From the NCBI RefSeq assembly GCF_004116405.1, contig NZ_SDIC01000012.1, forward strand, positions 62,001-126,000: DNA of 64,000 nt. Reading direction: 5' to 3'. This document shows, one piece after another, positions 17,237 through 27,299 of this stretch. Numbering within the stretch: position 1 is the first letter of the stretch; the number at the start of each line of letters is the position of its first letter. The notes below the pieces were generated by a model. That model saw nothing but the letters and a program-made list of their open reading frames with translations. It made no database searches and was not told where the DNA came from. The position numbers and the translations under genes are program-made. The DNA comes from Halegenticoccus tardaugens. Its GTDB lineage: Archaea; Halobacteriota; Halobacteria; Halobacteriales; Haloferacaceae.

Positions 17237-17389
17237 AACTCTATCGGCGCGCGCAGGATTCGCCCGAGTCCTGCGGGCCGGTCGCGCCGGCGACGGGCGA
17301 TCCCTCCGATCCGGTGACTGTCGGAGCGGACGATCGACCGGTTCGTTCGCGCGTTCGAGAGCCTAAATTCCGAACACATTCTTAATTAG

Positions 17390-17437
17390 CCGAATCTATT
17401 CGGGGCAATCAATAACAATTTCGTGAGGTGATATCAC
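17390..17437 (+). promoter_or_regulatory. Two palindromes upstream of the GMC dehydrogenase pair
   Basis: CCGAATctATTCGG at 17390-17403 and the perfect 10-mer GTGATATCAC at 17428-17437 lie 11-58 bp before the ATG at 17448, in AT-rich DNA. The second would overlap the transcription start region. Both are candidate operator sites for a dimeric regulator; the regulator is unknown. Confidence 0.4.
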
Positions 17438-17447
17438 GTCGCACGAT

Positions 17448-18368
17448 ATGACCCACCCAGATCCAGAGCGGATCGGCGTCTCCCGACGCTCGGTGTTGCA
17501 CGGACTCGTCGGTATCGGCGGCGCGGGCGCGATACCCGCGGCCGCGGTCGCCGAGGCTGGCGCGTCGACCGACCCGCACACGGCGGACACGTACCGATCG
17601 ATCGCCGACGCGATCGTCCCCTCGACGCCGGCGCTCGCGGACGAACTCGGTGACGAGCACGAGGCGGGCGCGCTGGACGTCGACCTCGAAGACTACCTCG
17701 TCTGGTCGTTCAACAACTTCCACGAGATCCGAACGGGCCTCGCGGACGACGTGCTCGACACGGTGGTTCGCGCCGCGGACCTCGACGTCGACCTCGGGGT
17801 CGTCGTGCGCTTCGAGGTGCGCTCGTCGCTCCTGTCGAGCGACTACGCGCTCACGGTCGAAACCGACGAGGGGACGTTCGAACGGTCGTCTCCGAACTAC
17901 CCCTACGCCGAGGCGATCGGGATCGCACTCGACGTCGTGGCCGCGGAGTTCGTCGCGCGCGGAAAGAACCGAGAGGCGCCGCGCGCGGTCGGGGAGTTTC
18001 CGGCCGGGGGGATCTTCGCGAGGCTCGCCCCGCGCGATCGACTCCGGACGATCGAGTCGATCATCGACGGCGGGATCGTCGACGATCTCGACGACGTACT
18101 CGACGACGTGCTCCCCCACGTCGGAATCCTCAAATTCGTCGCCTTCGGGCTCAACGCGTTCGTCCACTTCGGCTACTACAGCGAGTGGTCGGGCTACGGC
18201 GGGACGAAGACCGACCCGCCGAACGAGCGCGAGCTCGTCGAGGACGTACAGAGCCACGCCCAGACCGGATACCCCGGCCCGTCGCCGGGCTACGCGGCGC
18301 TCCGCGATTTCCCGGGCGACGGCGTGTTCGAACTGAACGAGGACGGATTCACGGAGAACGACTACTGA
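17448..18368 (+). CDS. Gluconate 2-dehydrogenase subunit 3-like Tat protein
   Basis: 306 residues with a Tat signal (VSRRSVLHGLVGIGG, about 10-40) cleaved near AEAGA. The mature part matches the gluconate-2-dehydrogenase gamma-subunit family: TYRSIADAIVPSTPALADELGDEHEAGA at its start and FVHFGYYSEWSGYGGT, GYPGPSPGYAALRDFPGDGVF at the end. It usually pairs with a GMC flavoprotein that lacks a signal and is carried through Tat by hitch-hiking. That partner is the next gene, one base after this stop, and it is interrupted. Target substrate (sugar or alcohol) is unknown. Confidence 0.82.
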   Translation: MTHPDPERIGVSRRSVLHGLVGIGGAGAIPAAAVAEAGASTDPHTADTYRSIADAIVPSTPALADELGDEHEAGALDVDLEDYLVWSFNNFHEIRTGLADDVLDTVVRAADLDVDLGVVVRFEVRSSLLSSDYALTVETDEGTFERSSPNYPYAEAIGIALDVVAAEFVARGKNREAPRAVGEFPAGGIFARLAPRDRLRTIESIIDGGIVDDLDDVLDDVLPHVGILKFVAFGLNAFVHFGYYSEWSGYGGTKTDPPNERELVEDVQSHAQTGYPGPSPGYAALRDFPGDGVFELNEDGFTENDY

Positions 18369-18369
18369 C

Positions 18370-20100
18370 ATGGCCGAATCGAAACACGACGTCGTCGTCG
18401 TCGGCGCGGGTGGCGACGGTCCCGCGCTGGCGTGGAAGCTCGGCGAGTACGGACTCGACGTGCTGGTCCTCGAAGCGGGGCCGTGGCACGGCAACGAAAA
18501 GTGGGAGAGGCCGCACGAGGAGCCGGGCGCGACGGCGAGCTCCGACCCCGACGACCTGAACGGCTCGCTGATGGACGAACAGCTCAACCGCCGCGAGCAG
18601 GAGACGAACGACCCCGTGGCGGGGAAACTCCGCGTCGGGCCGGCGGACCGCGACCGCGCGCCGTGGTTCCGAAACCAGCCCCAGAACATGTTCATCTGGC
18701 AGGTCGCCGCCGTCGGCGGGACCACGATCCACTACTTCGGGAACCACCCGCGCTCGTACCCGCTCGCGCTCGACGAACAGGGTCACTGGCCGATCGACTA
18801 CGCCGACCTCGTTCCGTACTACCAGCTGATCGAGGAGGAAGCGCCCGTCCTGCCCGCGCCGACGACCGACAAGGAGGCGCTCTTCTACCACGGCGCGGAG
18901 GAGGCCGGCTACGGGCTGCTGGATCAGAAGAACGTCACCGACGAGGGGTACAGACCGCAGCCGAACGCGATCGCCCACCCGGACGAGAAGCTGCGCGTCG
19001 AGAACAACTACGAGGGCGACTTCACCTACCCCGACGTCGAGGGGTCGACGCTCTCGGGCTACCACTTCCAGGGCGGTTCGCTGCCGCTCGAAGCGCCCGT
19101 CAGGGAGAAGGCGCGCAAGTCCAGCAACGTCAGCTGGGTTCCGCGCGCGCTCGACACGGGCAACGTGACCATCCGGCCGAACACCTACGTCACGAACGTC
19201 GAGACGGAGGGGATCCTCGGGACGCCGACCGCCACCGGCGTCGAGTACCGCGACACCTGGACCGGCGAGACGGGCACGATCGACGCCGAGGTCGTGGTCG
19301 CGGCCGGCGGCTGCATCGAGACGCCGCGGCTCTGGCTCAACTCCGACCTCCCCGAAAACGAGTGGGTCGGGAAGGGGCTCACCACGCACTGGTTCGACTG
19401 GGTCGTCGGCGTGTTCGACGAGGACGCCATTCGGGACGCCGTCGGCACCGACACCGTCCCCCCCTACGTCGGGCAAAACTCCGCCGCGCGGTTCGACAAG
19501 CCGGGCGTCGGCGGCCTCGAGAGCATCGGCATGAGCCCGGCGCTGTCGTCGTTCGCGCACTACGCGTTCAGTCAGGCGGGGTAAAACTTCGACACGGTCG
19601 TCGACGACGACGCGCCGTGGGACAGCCGCGGCCGGCTCAACGACACCGAACTGAAACGGAAGATGTCGGACTACGAACGGACGATCGGGGTGTTGGTGCT
19701 CACCGACGACCTGCCGCGGAAGGAAAACGGCGTCGAACTCGACCCGGTGTTCGAGGACGAACACGGACCGGTGCCGCTCGTCCAGTGGGAGCCGCACCCC
19801 GACGACGACGAGAAGCGGGACGAGATGGCGGAGGTCGCGGCCGACATCCTGCGAAGCGCCGGGGCGCACCACGTCCACCGGTCGGACTGGCCGCCGCTTC
19901 TCCTCCACATGCAGAGTTCCATGCGCATGGGGGAGGTCGTCGACGAGAACTGCGAGGCGTACGACGTCGATCGGCTCTTCGTCGGCGACCACAGCGCCAT
20001 GGCGAACGGCGGCGGCGGGCCGAACCCCACGCACACCGGGCAGGCGCTCGCGTTACGGACGGCCGACAGGATCAAAGAGCTGTACTTCGACGACCGGTGA
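18370..20100 (+). pseudogene. GMC-type flavoprotein oxidoreductase interrupted by in-frame TAA
   Basis: One continuous frame of 577 codons with a TAA at 19582-19584 (codon 405). The first part (404 residues) has the FAD-binding VVVVGAGGDGPALAWKLGEYGLDVLVLEAG region and the middle GMC domain. After the stop the same frame continues without a shift through ELDPVFEDEHGPVPLVQ, SSMRMG and the C-terminal signature GDHSAMANGGGGPNPTHTGQALALRTADRI, which carries the catalytic His/Asn region. A single-base change (for example TAC or TAT to TAA) is the simplest explanation. Without read-through or correction, the enzyme loses its active site. It would be the catalytic subunit for the preceding Tat subunit. 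Confidence 0.9.
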
Positions 20101-20107
20101 CCGGGGT

Positions 20108-21472
20108 ATGACGCCACCGCAAACCGACGGCGCGCCGGACCGCGTCGCCGCCCTGCTCGCCCGCGGCCGCGCTCGCCTGGCCGCCGGGCGCGTCGAACGG
20201 GCGACCGAGGACTTCGACCGGGCCGTCGAACTCGACCCGGGCCGCGCCGACGCGCACGTCGATCGCGGGAACGCCCTCGCGGAGCGCGGCGAGTACGGCG
20301 GAGCCGTCGAGTCGTACGACCGGGCGATCGAACTCGACCCGGACCACGCGCGTGCGTACCACAACCGCGCGAGCGCGTCCGTCGCGCTCGGCGACGCGCG
20401 GCGGGTGATGGCGGACTACGACCGGGCCGTCGAACTCGACCCGGGGGACGCGTCGTCGCACTACAAGCGCGGCACCGCGCTCGCGCTCGCCGGCGACCAC
20501 GAGGCGGCGATCGAGGCGTTCGACCGGGCGATCGACCGCGAGCCGGGCCACTCGCAGGCGCACAACGCCCGCGGGATCTCCCGGAGCGAGGTGAGCGGTC
20601 CCGAGGACGCGCTGGCCGACTACGCGCGGGCGATCGAGGCCGACGGGGCGAACGCGGACGCCCGCTACAACCGAGCGATCGCCCGCGCCCGACTCGGCGA
20701 CGTCGCGGGATCGAACGCCGATCTCGACCGGGCGATCGAACTCGACCCCTCGTACGCCGACGCGTACCTCGAACGGGGGAACGCCTACGCCGAGCAGGGG
20801 AGCCACCGGCGCGCGATCGAGGACTTCGACCGAGCGATCGAGCTCGATCCGGACGATCCCCGACCCCGCTTCAACCGCGGCAACGCCCGAGCCGAACTGG
20901 GCGAAACGGATGCGGCGGTCGAGTCGTACCGACGCGCGATCGACGGGGCGACGCGCCTTCCGGACGACGGCCGTCGGGTGTACGAGGCCCTCGCCGCGAT
21001 CCTCCTCGATCGGGGAGAGACGGATCGCTACGAAACCGCTCGCCTTCGGTACGCCCTGCTCTCCGTCCACGAGCGCGACGTGTGGGCCGGCGCGTCGGCC
21101 GCCGCGCGGCTCCTCGACGTCGTCGCCGACGGATCGATCGCCCGGCGGCGGGCGGCCGCCGTCGCGCTCGCCGGCGCGTGGCTCGGCGAACGCACCGGCG
21201 GGTACGCCCCCCGCGAGGTCGCCGCGAGGGAAGAGGCGGCGCGGCGGGTCCTCGTCGCCGACGCCGACTCCGGCCGCCTGTCGGACGAGACCCGACTCCT
21301 GCTCGACCTTCACTCGGACGAGGCGGTTCCGTCGGACGAACGCGACGGGATCGTGGCGCGCGCGAAGGCGCTCGACGTCGGGGCGGCGGTCGAACGCGGC
21401 GACGACGCGGCGCTGTACCTGCGGGCCGTCGGCGTGCTCCTCGAACACGCACGCGCCTACGAGACGGGGTGA
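20108..21472 (+). CDS. Tetratricopeptide (TPR) repeat protein
   Basis: 454 residues. About eight TPR units of 34 residues occupy residues 10-280, each with the pattern A...Y.RGNALAE.G.Y..A..D.DRAIELDP. The repeats are highly similar in sequence, pointing to recent internal duplication. The C-terminal 170 residues are an Arg/Ala/Glu-rich helical domain without clear motif. No signal peptide or membrane helix, so it is a cytoplasmic scaffold. It starts 7 bp after the GMC gene frame and may be co-transcribed. Partner unknown. Confidence 0.88.
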   Translation: MTPPQTDGAPDRVAALLARGRARLAAGRVERATEDFDRAVELDPGRADAHVDRGNALAERGEYGGAVESYDRAIELDPDHARAYHNRASASVALGDARRVMADYDRAVELDPGDASSHYKRGTALALAGDHEAAIEAFDRAIDREPGHSQAHNARGISRSEVSGPEDALADYARAIEADGANADARYNRAIARARLGDVAGSNADLDRAIELDPSYADAYLERGNAYAEQGSHRRAIEDFDRAIELDPDDPRPRFNRGNARAELGETDAAVESYRRAIDGATRLPDDGRRVYEALAAILLDRGETDRYETARLRYALLSVHERDVWAGASAAARLLDVVADGSIARRRAAAVALAGAWLGERTGGYAPREVAAREEAARRVLVADADSGRLSDETRLLLDLHSDEAVPSDERDGIVARAKALDVGAAVERGDDAALYLRAVGVLLEHARAYETG

Positions 21473-21506
21473 GGGGGCGCGGGATCCCGCTCCGCGGCGG
21501 GGTCGA

Positions 21507-22160
21507 TCACCGACGAAGCTGCGAGAGGACGCGCGACTCGGCCTTTCGGAGGTGTTCGTTGACGGTGCTGGGGGCGCAGCCCAGCCGGCGCGCGATCTCC
21601 TCGTGGGTCGTGCGCCGGGGAACCGCGTAGTACCCCATCTCGACGGCGGTTTCGACCACTTCGAGCTGGCGGGTCGTCAGCCGGGAGCGGATGTGCAGGT
21701 CGTCTGGGACGTATCGGCCCACCCCCTCCACGGAGATGCTGACCGAGTCGGGCATCTCGGCGACCGCGCGCCGGAGCATCTCGTGCGAGCCGATGAGCGT
21801 CGTCCGCAACCCGTCGCGCTCCGTGAAGGCGATCGGCGTGTCGACCATGAGCGCGTACCGCTGAAAGAGCATCATGAGGGATCCAGCAGGCTCCCCCGGA
21901 CGCAGGTGCACGTACAGGTGAAACGCGTCGTTCTCCTCGTAGAGGAGGTCGCTGCTGACGAGCTCCTCGTGCGCGTCGAGCGCGTCGGCGATCGCGCGGT
22001 ACCGGCCGCGGATCCGATAGACCATCACCCCGGTCCCGTCGTTGAACGCGTTGACGTGCAAGAGCGCCTCGCGTTCGACGTCCGACCGCGAGGCGAGCAT
22101 TCTGTCGACCGGGTGGACGCCGCCGGCGTCGGGCAGCAGCGTGACGGTGAAGTACTTCAT
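21507..22160 (-). CDS. HTH_10 (BAT-type) transcription regulator
   Basis: 217 residues from the ATG at 22160 (MKYFTVTLL); the upstream extension is Arg-rich and likely untranslated. A regulatory domain (about 1-150) is followed by the HTH_10 domain: LTTRQLEVVETAVEMGYYAVPRRTTHEEIARRLGCAPSTVNEHLRKAESRVL. The family is named after the bacterio-opsin activator and is common in haloarchaea. The N-terminal domain probably binds a ligand that is not identifiable from sequence. Convergent with the TPR gene, 34 bp between stops. Confidence 0.88.
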   Translation of the reverse strand: MKYFTVTLLPDAGGVHPVDRMLASRSDVEREALLHVNAFNDGTGVMVYRIRGRYRAIADALDAHEELVSSDLLYEENDAFHLYVHLRPGEPAGSLMMLFQRYALMVDTPIAFTERDGLRTTLIGSHEMLRRAVAEMPDSVSISVEGVGRYVPDDLHIRSRLTTRQLEVVETAVEMGYYAVPRRTTHEEIARRLGCAPSTVNEHLRKAESRVLSQLRR

Positions 22161-22421
22161 GCGACGCTCTCCCGCCGCGGAGCGGGCCGGCTTTCGGCCG
22201 CGGCGTCGCGTCGTCTCGATCGGACGGCCGGTCGGAGGTCGATCCGTTGGTGCATTGATCTGTTCGTCGGTACCCACCGAATGAGACCCGTCCGAAGTAA
22301 AGGCGCACCCTAACCGAAAAGGACGTCCGGTATCGATCCGCGGCCGGTCCGCCGCCGGCGCGGACCGATCGCCCCCGAAGGCGGTCGAATAAACTAAGTG
22401 CGCTCCGTCGAAGTGGCCACC

Positions 22422-22607
22422 ATGACGACGCAGGCGACCCGGACGGACATGGGTATCGGATTTGCAGTGCTCTTCTCGCTGCTCGCGGTCGGCGGCGCGC
22501 TGGTGATGCTCGCGGCGGGCGATCAGCTCACGACGGCGTGGGGCTTCGCCGCCGCGATGATCGCGGCGGCCGTCGCGGTCGTCGGAACGCAGGCGTACTG
22601 GGACTGA
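22422..22607 (+). CDS. Small two-helix membrane protein
   Basis: 61 residues from the ATG at 22422 (MTTQATRTDMGIGFAVLF). Two hydrophobic helices (about 12-32 and 38-56) joined by GDQLTTAWGFA. The DMGIG...WGFAAAMIAAA pattern is that of a haloarchaeal small membrane family (I recall DUF7525). Upstream codons to 22398 are possible but less likely. Role unknown. The next gene starts 42 bp downstream on the same strand. Confidence 0.7.
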   Translation: MTTQATRTDMGIGFAVLFSLLAVGGALVMLAAGDQLTTAWGFAAAMIAAAVAVVGTQAYWD

Positions 22608-22649
22608 CGAGAAACGGTTAATATCGACAGTCGCTTACCCACGTCTCGG

Positions 22650-22874
22650 ATGACGGAATTCACCGAGGAGGACCAGAGGATTATCGCCCACCTCCGGGAG
22701 AGCGTCTCCCGCGGCGAGCGGTATTTCCGGGCCAAAAACATCGCCGACGCCATCGGTCTGTCGGCGAAGCAGGTCGGGGCCCGTCTCCCACGGCTCGCCG
22801 AGAAGACCGACGAGGTCGAGATCGAAAAGTGGGGCCGCGCGCGTTCGACCACGTGGCGGGTCACGCTCGGCTGA
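22650..22874 (+). CDS. Small winged-helix-like protein (DUF7123-like)
   Basis: 74 residues. ITEEDQ-like start then YFRAKNIADAIGLSAKQVGARLPRLAEKTDEVEIEKWGRARSTTWRV, a compact winged-helix pattern. It matches the haloarchaeal family I know as DUF7123, which is probably DNA-binding. No ligand or dimerisation domain. It is followed by a T6 run that may end the transcript. Confidence 0.75.
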   Translation: MTEFTEEDQRIIAHLRESVSRGERYFRAKNIADAIGLSAKQVGARLPRLAEKTDEVEIEKWGRARSTTWRVTLG

Positions 22875-22883
22875 CACCCGCTG

Positions 22884-22889
22884 TTTTTT
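22884..22889 (+). terminator. Oligo-T terminator after the DUF7123-like gene
   Basis: A T6 run lies 10 bp after the stop codon at 22872-22874. Archaeal RNA polymerase terminates at such runs on the non-template strand. No strong hairpin precedes it. Confidence 0.4.
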
Positions 22890-22913
22890 ACCGTCGCCTG
22901 CCAACTGAGACCC

Positions 22914-23348
22914 ATGACAGTCCGTGTGCAGCGGACCTTCGAGTTCGACGCCGACCCCGAGCGAGTCTGGGCGTTCATCTCCGACCCCGAGAAACGCGCC
23001 CGCGCGATCAGCGTCGTCGAGGAGTACGAAACCGATCCGACCGACGACAGAAAGGCGACGTGGCACATCGGCCTCCCGATCCCGCTCGTCAGTTCGACGG
23101 TGGCGGTGGACACGGAGGACGTCACCCGCGACCCGCCGAGATACGTGCGGTTCGTCGGCCGATCGCGCGCGCTCCGCGTGACCGGCGAGCACACCGTCGA
23201 ACCGACCGACGGCGGGTGCCGCCTCGACAACGTGTTCGTCGTCGACGGTCGCCTCCCCGGCGTCGAACGGTTCTTCAAGCGCAACCTCGACCGAGAGCTG
23301 GACAACCTCGAAGCCGCGCTTCGAGAGGAACTGGAGCTGCCGGCATGA
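22914..23348 (+). CDS. SRPBCC/CoxG-like ligand-binding protein
   Basis: 144 residues. VRVQRTFEFDADPERVWAFISDPEKRARAISVVEEYE opens a START/SRPBCC fold, and NVFVVDGRLPGVERFFKRNLDRELDNLEAALREELE is the long C-terminal helix that closes its hydrophobic cavity. Members bind lipids, polyketides or small hydrophobics; CoxG-like proteins assist carbon monoxide dehydrogenase maturation, but no cox genes are near. The stop overlaps the start of the nitrilase gene (ATGA). Confidence 0.8.
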   Translation: MTVRVQRTFEFDADPERVWAFISDPEKRARAISVVEEYETDPTDDRKATWHIGLPIPLVSSTVAVDTEDVTRDPPRYVRFVGRSRALRVTGEHTVEPTDGGCRLDNVFVVDGRLPGVERFFKRNLDRELDNLEAALREELELPA

Positions 23349-24154
23349 AGCTCGCGCTCGCGCAGATCGGCCAGACCGCCGGCAACGTAGACGACAACCT
23401 CGAACGCGCCGAGGCGACCGTCGCCGAGGCCGCCGCCGCCGGCGCGGACCTCGTGGCGCTCCCGGAGCTTTTCACCGTGGGCTACTTCGCCTTCGAGTCG
23501 TACGCCCGCGAGGCGGAGGGACTCGACGGCCCGACGTTCCGCCGGCTGGGCGACCTCGCGGCGGAGCACGGCGTCGGCCTCCTCGCCGGCAGTCACGTCG
23601 AGGACCTCGAAGAGAGCGCCGCGGCGGGCCACGAGACGCCGGAGGCCGAGGGGCTCGCGAACACGGCAGTGTTCTTCGATCGCGACGGCGAACGGCGGGC
23701 GGTGTACCGAAAGCACCACCTCTTCGGCTATGAGTCCGCCGAGATGCGCCTGCTCACGCCGGGCGAGCGCATCGAAACCGTCGACTTCGACGGATTCACC
23801 GTCGGGATGACGACGTGCTACGACCTCCGGTTTCCCGAACTGTACCGCGACTTCGCGGAGCGGGGCGCGACGCTCGTCCTCGTCCCGAGCGCGTGGCCCT
23901 ACCCCCGCGTCGAACACTGGGTGACGCTCCCGCGGGCGCGGGCGATCGAGAACCTCCTGTACGTCGCGGCGGTCAACGGCGCGGCGACGTTCGAGGACGC
24001 GACGCTGCTCGGTCGGTCGACGGTGTACGACCCGTGGGGGGTCCCCCTCGCGAGCACCGGCGACGAGCCCGCAATCGTGACCGCCGACGTCGATCCCGAG
24101 CGGGTCGAACGGGTGCGCGAGGACTTCCCGGCGTGGGGCGACCGCCGGCGGTGA
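23345..24154 (+). CDS. Nitrilase-superfamily carbon-nitrogen hydrolase
   Basis: 269 residues from the ATG at 23345, overlapping the previous stop by 4 bp. The Glu-Lys-Cys triad is visible: Glu41 in ALPELFTVGYF, Lys123 in YRKHHLFG and Cys158 in MTTCYDLRFPELYR. Length and motifs are normal for omega-amidase/Nit-type enzymes, which hydrolyse amides in cleanup reactions of amino-acid metabolism. Substrate cannot be told from the sequence. No signal peptide. Probably translated together with the SRPBCC gene. Confidence 0.9.
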   Translation: MKLALAQIGQTAGNVDDNLERAEATVAEAAAAGADLVALPELFTVGYFAFESYAREAEGLDGPTFRRLGDLAAEHGVGLLAGSHVEDLEESAAAGHETPEAEGLANTAVFFDRDGERRAVYRKHHLFGYESAEMRLLTPGERIETVDFDGFTVGMTTCYDLRFPELYRDFAERGATLVLVPSAWPYPRVEHWVTLPRARAIENLLYVAAVNGAATFEDATLLGRSTVYDPWGVPLASTGDEPAIVTADVDPERVERVREDFPAWGDRRR

Positions 24155-24484
24155 CGAGCGCGTCGGTCACGGCGACCGGAGAATCCGCTGTCGGAGGGTT
24201 TATTCCTGAAGACGACGAAGACCCGACGCCGGACGCTCGACGCTTTTCTCGTCGACGCCGGCAAACGCGACAGACCGCAGTGTCGGGGTTCACTGCGCCG
24301 CCGAACGGTCGCCGATCCGCGACGGACGGGAACGGTGGTCGCGCCCCTGAGCCCGGCAGGGGCACTCACCTTCCGCTCCACTCGCCCCCACCTTTCGCCT
24401 CGGTTCGCATCCTCTCCGTTCAGTTTCCGCGAGTCGCCCATCCGATCGGAGAGCGACGCGCCTCGAACCGCGGAGGGGGGCGGA
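24155..24484 (+). other. Intergenic region, no gene seen
   Basis: 330 bp between convergent genes. The only structure I see is a 6-bp stem with a T-rich 7-base loop (TCGACG at 24237-24242, CGTCGA at 24250-24255), which could be a weak terminator for either gene. No credible start or composition for a protein. Confidence 0.4.
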
Positions 24485-25549
24485 TCACAACTCGACGCGT
24501 TCGCCGCGTTCGGCGGCCTCGTACACCGCCGCCATCGTCCGCATGTCGTTCAATCCGTCCTGCCCGTCGGGGCCGGGCGACTCGCCGGCGAGGAGACAGC
24601 GCGCGAAGTAGTCGAACTCCTCTCGAATCTCGTCGGTCAGGGGGCCGTCGAACGAGATCCGCGCGCCCTCCAGTTCGGCCCGCACCCGGCGCGGACGGGC
24701 GTAGTCGAACGCCCGTTCGATCTCGATTCGACCCTCGGTGCCCAGTATCGAGAGGCGGCTGTCCCGGAAGCCGGAGAAGTTCGCGGTGAACGCCCCCGTC
24801 ACGCCGTCGGGGAACTCGACACCGAAGGCGACGTGCTCGTCGACGTCCGCGAACGGTCCGTCGCCGCTCGTCGTCCCCGTCACCGCCTCGGGATCGGCGT
24901 CGAGGAGGAACCGCGCGGCGTTCAGCGGGTAGACGCCGACGTCCATCAGCGCGCCGCCGCCGGAGAGGTCCGGATCGAGCCGCCACTGGTCGGGGCCGCG
25001 TCGATCGCTTATCACCTCGATCGTGAAGTCGCCGTGGACCTGGATCGGTTCGCCGACGCCGCCCCCCCGGACGAACTCGCGGACGCGGCGGACGACGGGG
25101 TCGAACCGAGTCCGGTAGGCGACCATGAGCGGCGCGCCGGCGTCCTCGCAGGCGTAGACGAGGCGCTCCGCGCGCTCGACCGTGGCCTCCAGCGGTTTCT
25201 CGCAGAGGACCGCCTTCCCCCGCGCCGCCGCGGCCTCGACGTGCGGCAGGTGCAGCGCGTTCGGCGTGACGACGTAGGCCGCGTCGTAGGCGTCGGCGGC
25301 GACGCCGTCTCCGTACTCGTCGTAGGTGATCGCGCGCTCGACGCCCGCCTCGTCGGCGACCCGCCTCGCCTTCTCGGCCGAGCCGCTGACGAGAACGGTC
25401 GCCTCGCAGTAGTCCGACTCGGCGATCGCGGGCAGGGCGGCCGTCCGCGCGAAGTGGCCGACGCCGACGATCGCGACGCGGACGGTTCCGTCGACGCCGT
25501 CGTCCCAGTCGCGGCGCGTGAGATCGTCTCGGAGCTGTTGGAGCCGCAT
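24485..25549 (-). CDS. Gfo/Idh/MocA family NAD(P)-dependent oxidoreductase
   Basis: 354 residues from the ATG at 25549 (MRLQQLRDDLTRRDW). Rossmann fold with VRVAIVGVGHFARTAALPAI (about 25-45), the catalytic-lysine motif VLCEKPLEA and the beta-sheet domain with GGALMDVGVYPLNAARFL. The N-terminal lead and length match haloarchaeal D-xylose 1-dehydrogenase (Gfo6) of the oxidative pentose pathway. This is the best guess; other sugars are possible. The aldehyde dehydrogenase gene lies 88 bp upstream on the same strand. Confidence 0.87.
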   Translation of the reverse strand: MRLQQLRDDLTRRDWDDGVDGTVRVAIVGVGHFARTAALPAIAESDYCEATVLVSGSAEKARRVADEAGVERAITYDEYGDGVAADAYDAAYVVTPNALHLPHVEAAAARGKAVLCEKPLEATVERAERLVYACEDAGAPLMVAYRTRFDPVVRRVREFVRGGGVGEPIQVHGDFTIEVISDRRGPDQWRLDPDLSGGGALMDVGVYPLNAARFLLDADPEAVTGTTSGDGPFADVDEHVAFGVEFPDGVTGAFTANFSGFRDSRLSILGTEGRIEIERAFDYARPRRVRAELEGARISFDGPLTDEIREEFDYFARCLLAGESPGPDGQDGLNDMRTMAAVYEAAERGERVEL

Positions 25550-25637
25550 GACTACCGGTCGTGCGCCCAACGAAAAGAGTGTGCGGGCGGTCGACCGCGT
25601 TCCGCCCCGGCGCGGACGGCCGCCCTTCCCGCGCTCA

Positions 25638-27167
<1,530 letters not shown>

Positions 27168-27299
27168 GGGGTAAAATTTGCGCGAGCGGGAATAAAAAGG
27201 CATCCGGTCGGCGGGCGAAACGGTCGCGTCGGCGTCGGCGGACCCGGCTCCGATCGGCGAAAAGTCTGATTACCGCGAGGGACGAACCGCCGCCGACCG

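Noticed and set aside
19582..19584. Selenocysteine or pyrrolysine read-through at the TAA of the GMC gene
   Set aside because: UAA is used by neither system (Sec uses UGA, Pyl uses UAG). Nonsense mutation or sequencing error is simpler.
18349..20034. Long minus-strand frames opposite genes, such as the 561-codon frame here and similar ones at 2688-4346, 27270-29183 and 30772-32652
   Set aside because: GC-rich haloarchaeal genes give long open frames on the opposite strand. These are Arg- and Val-rich, lack motifs and overlap better supported genes.
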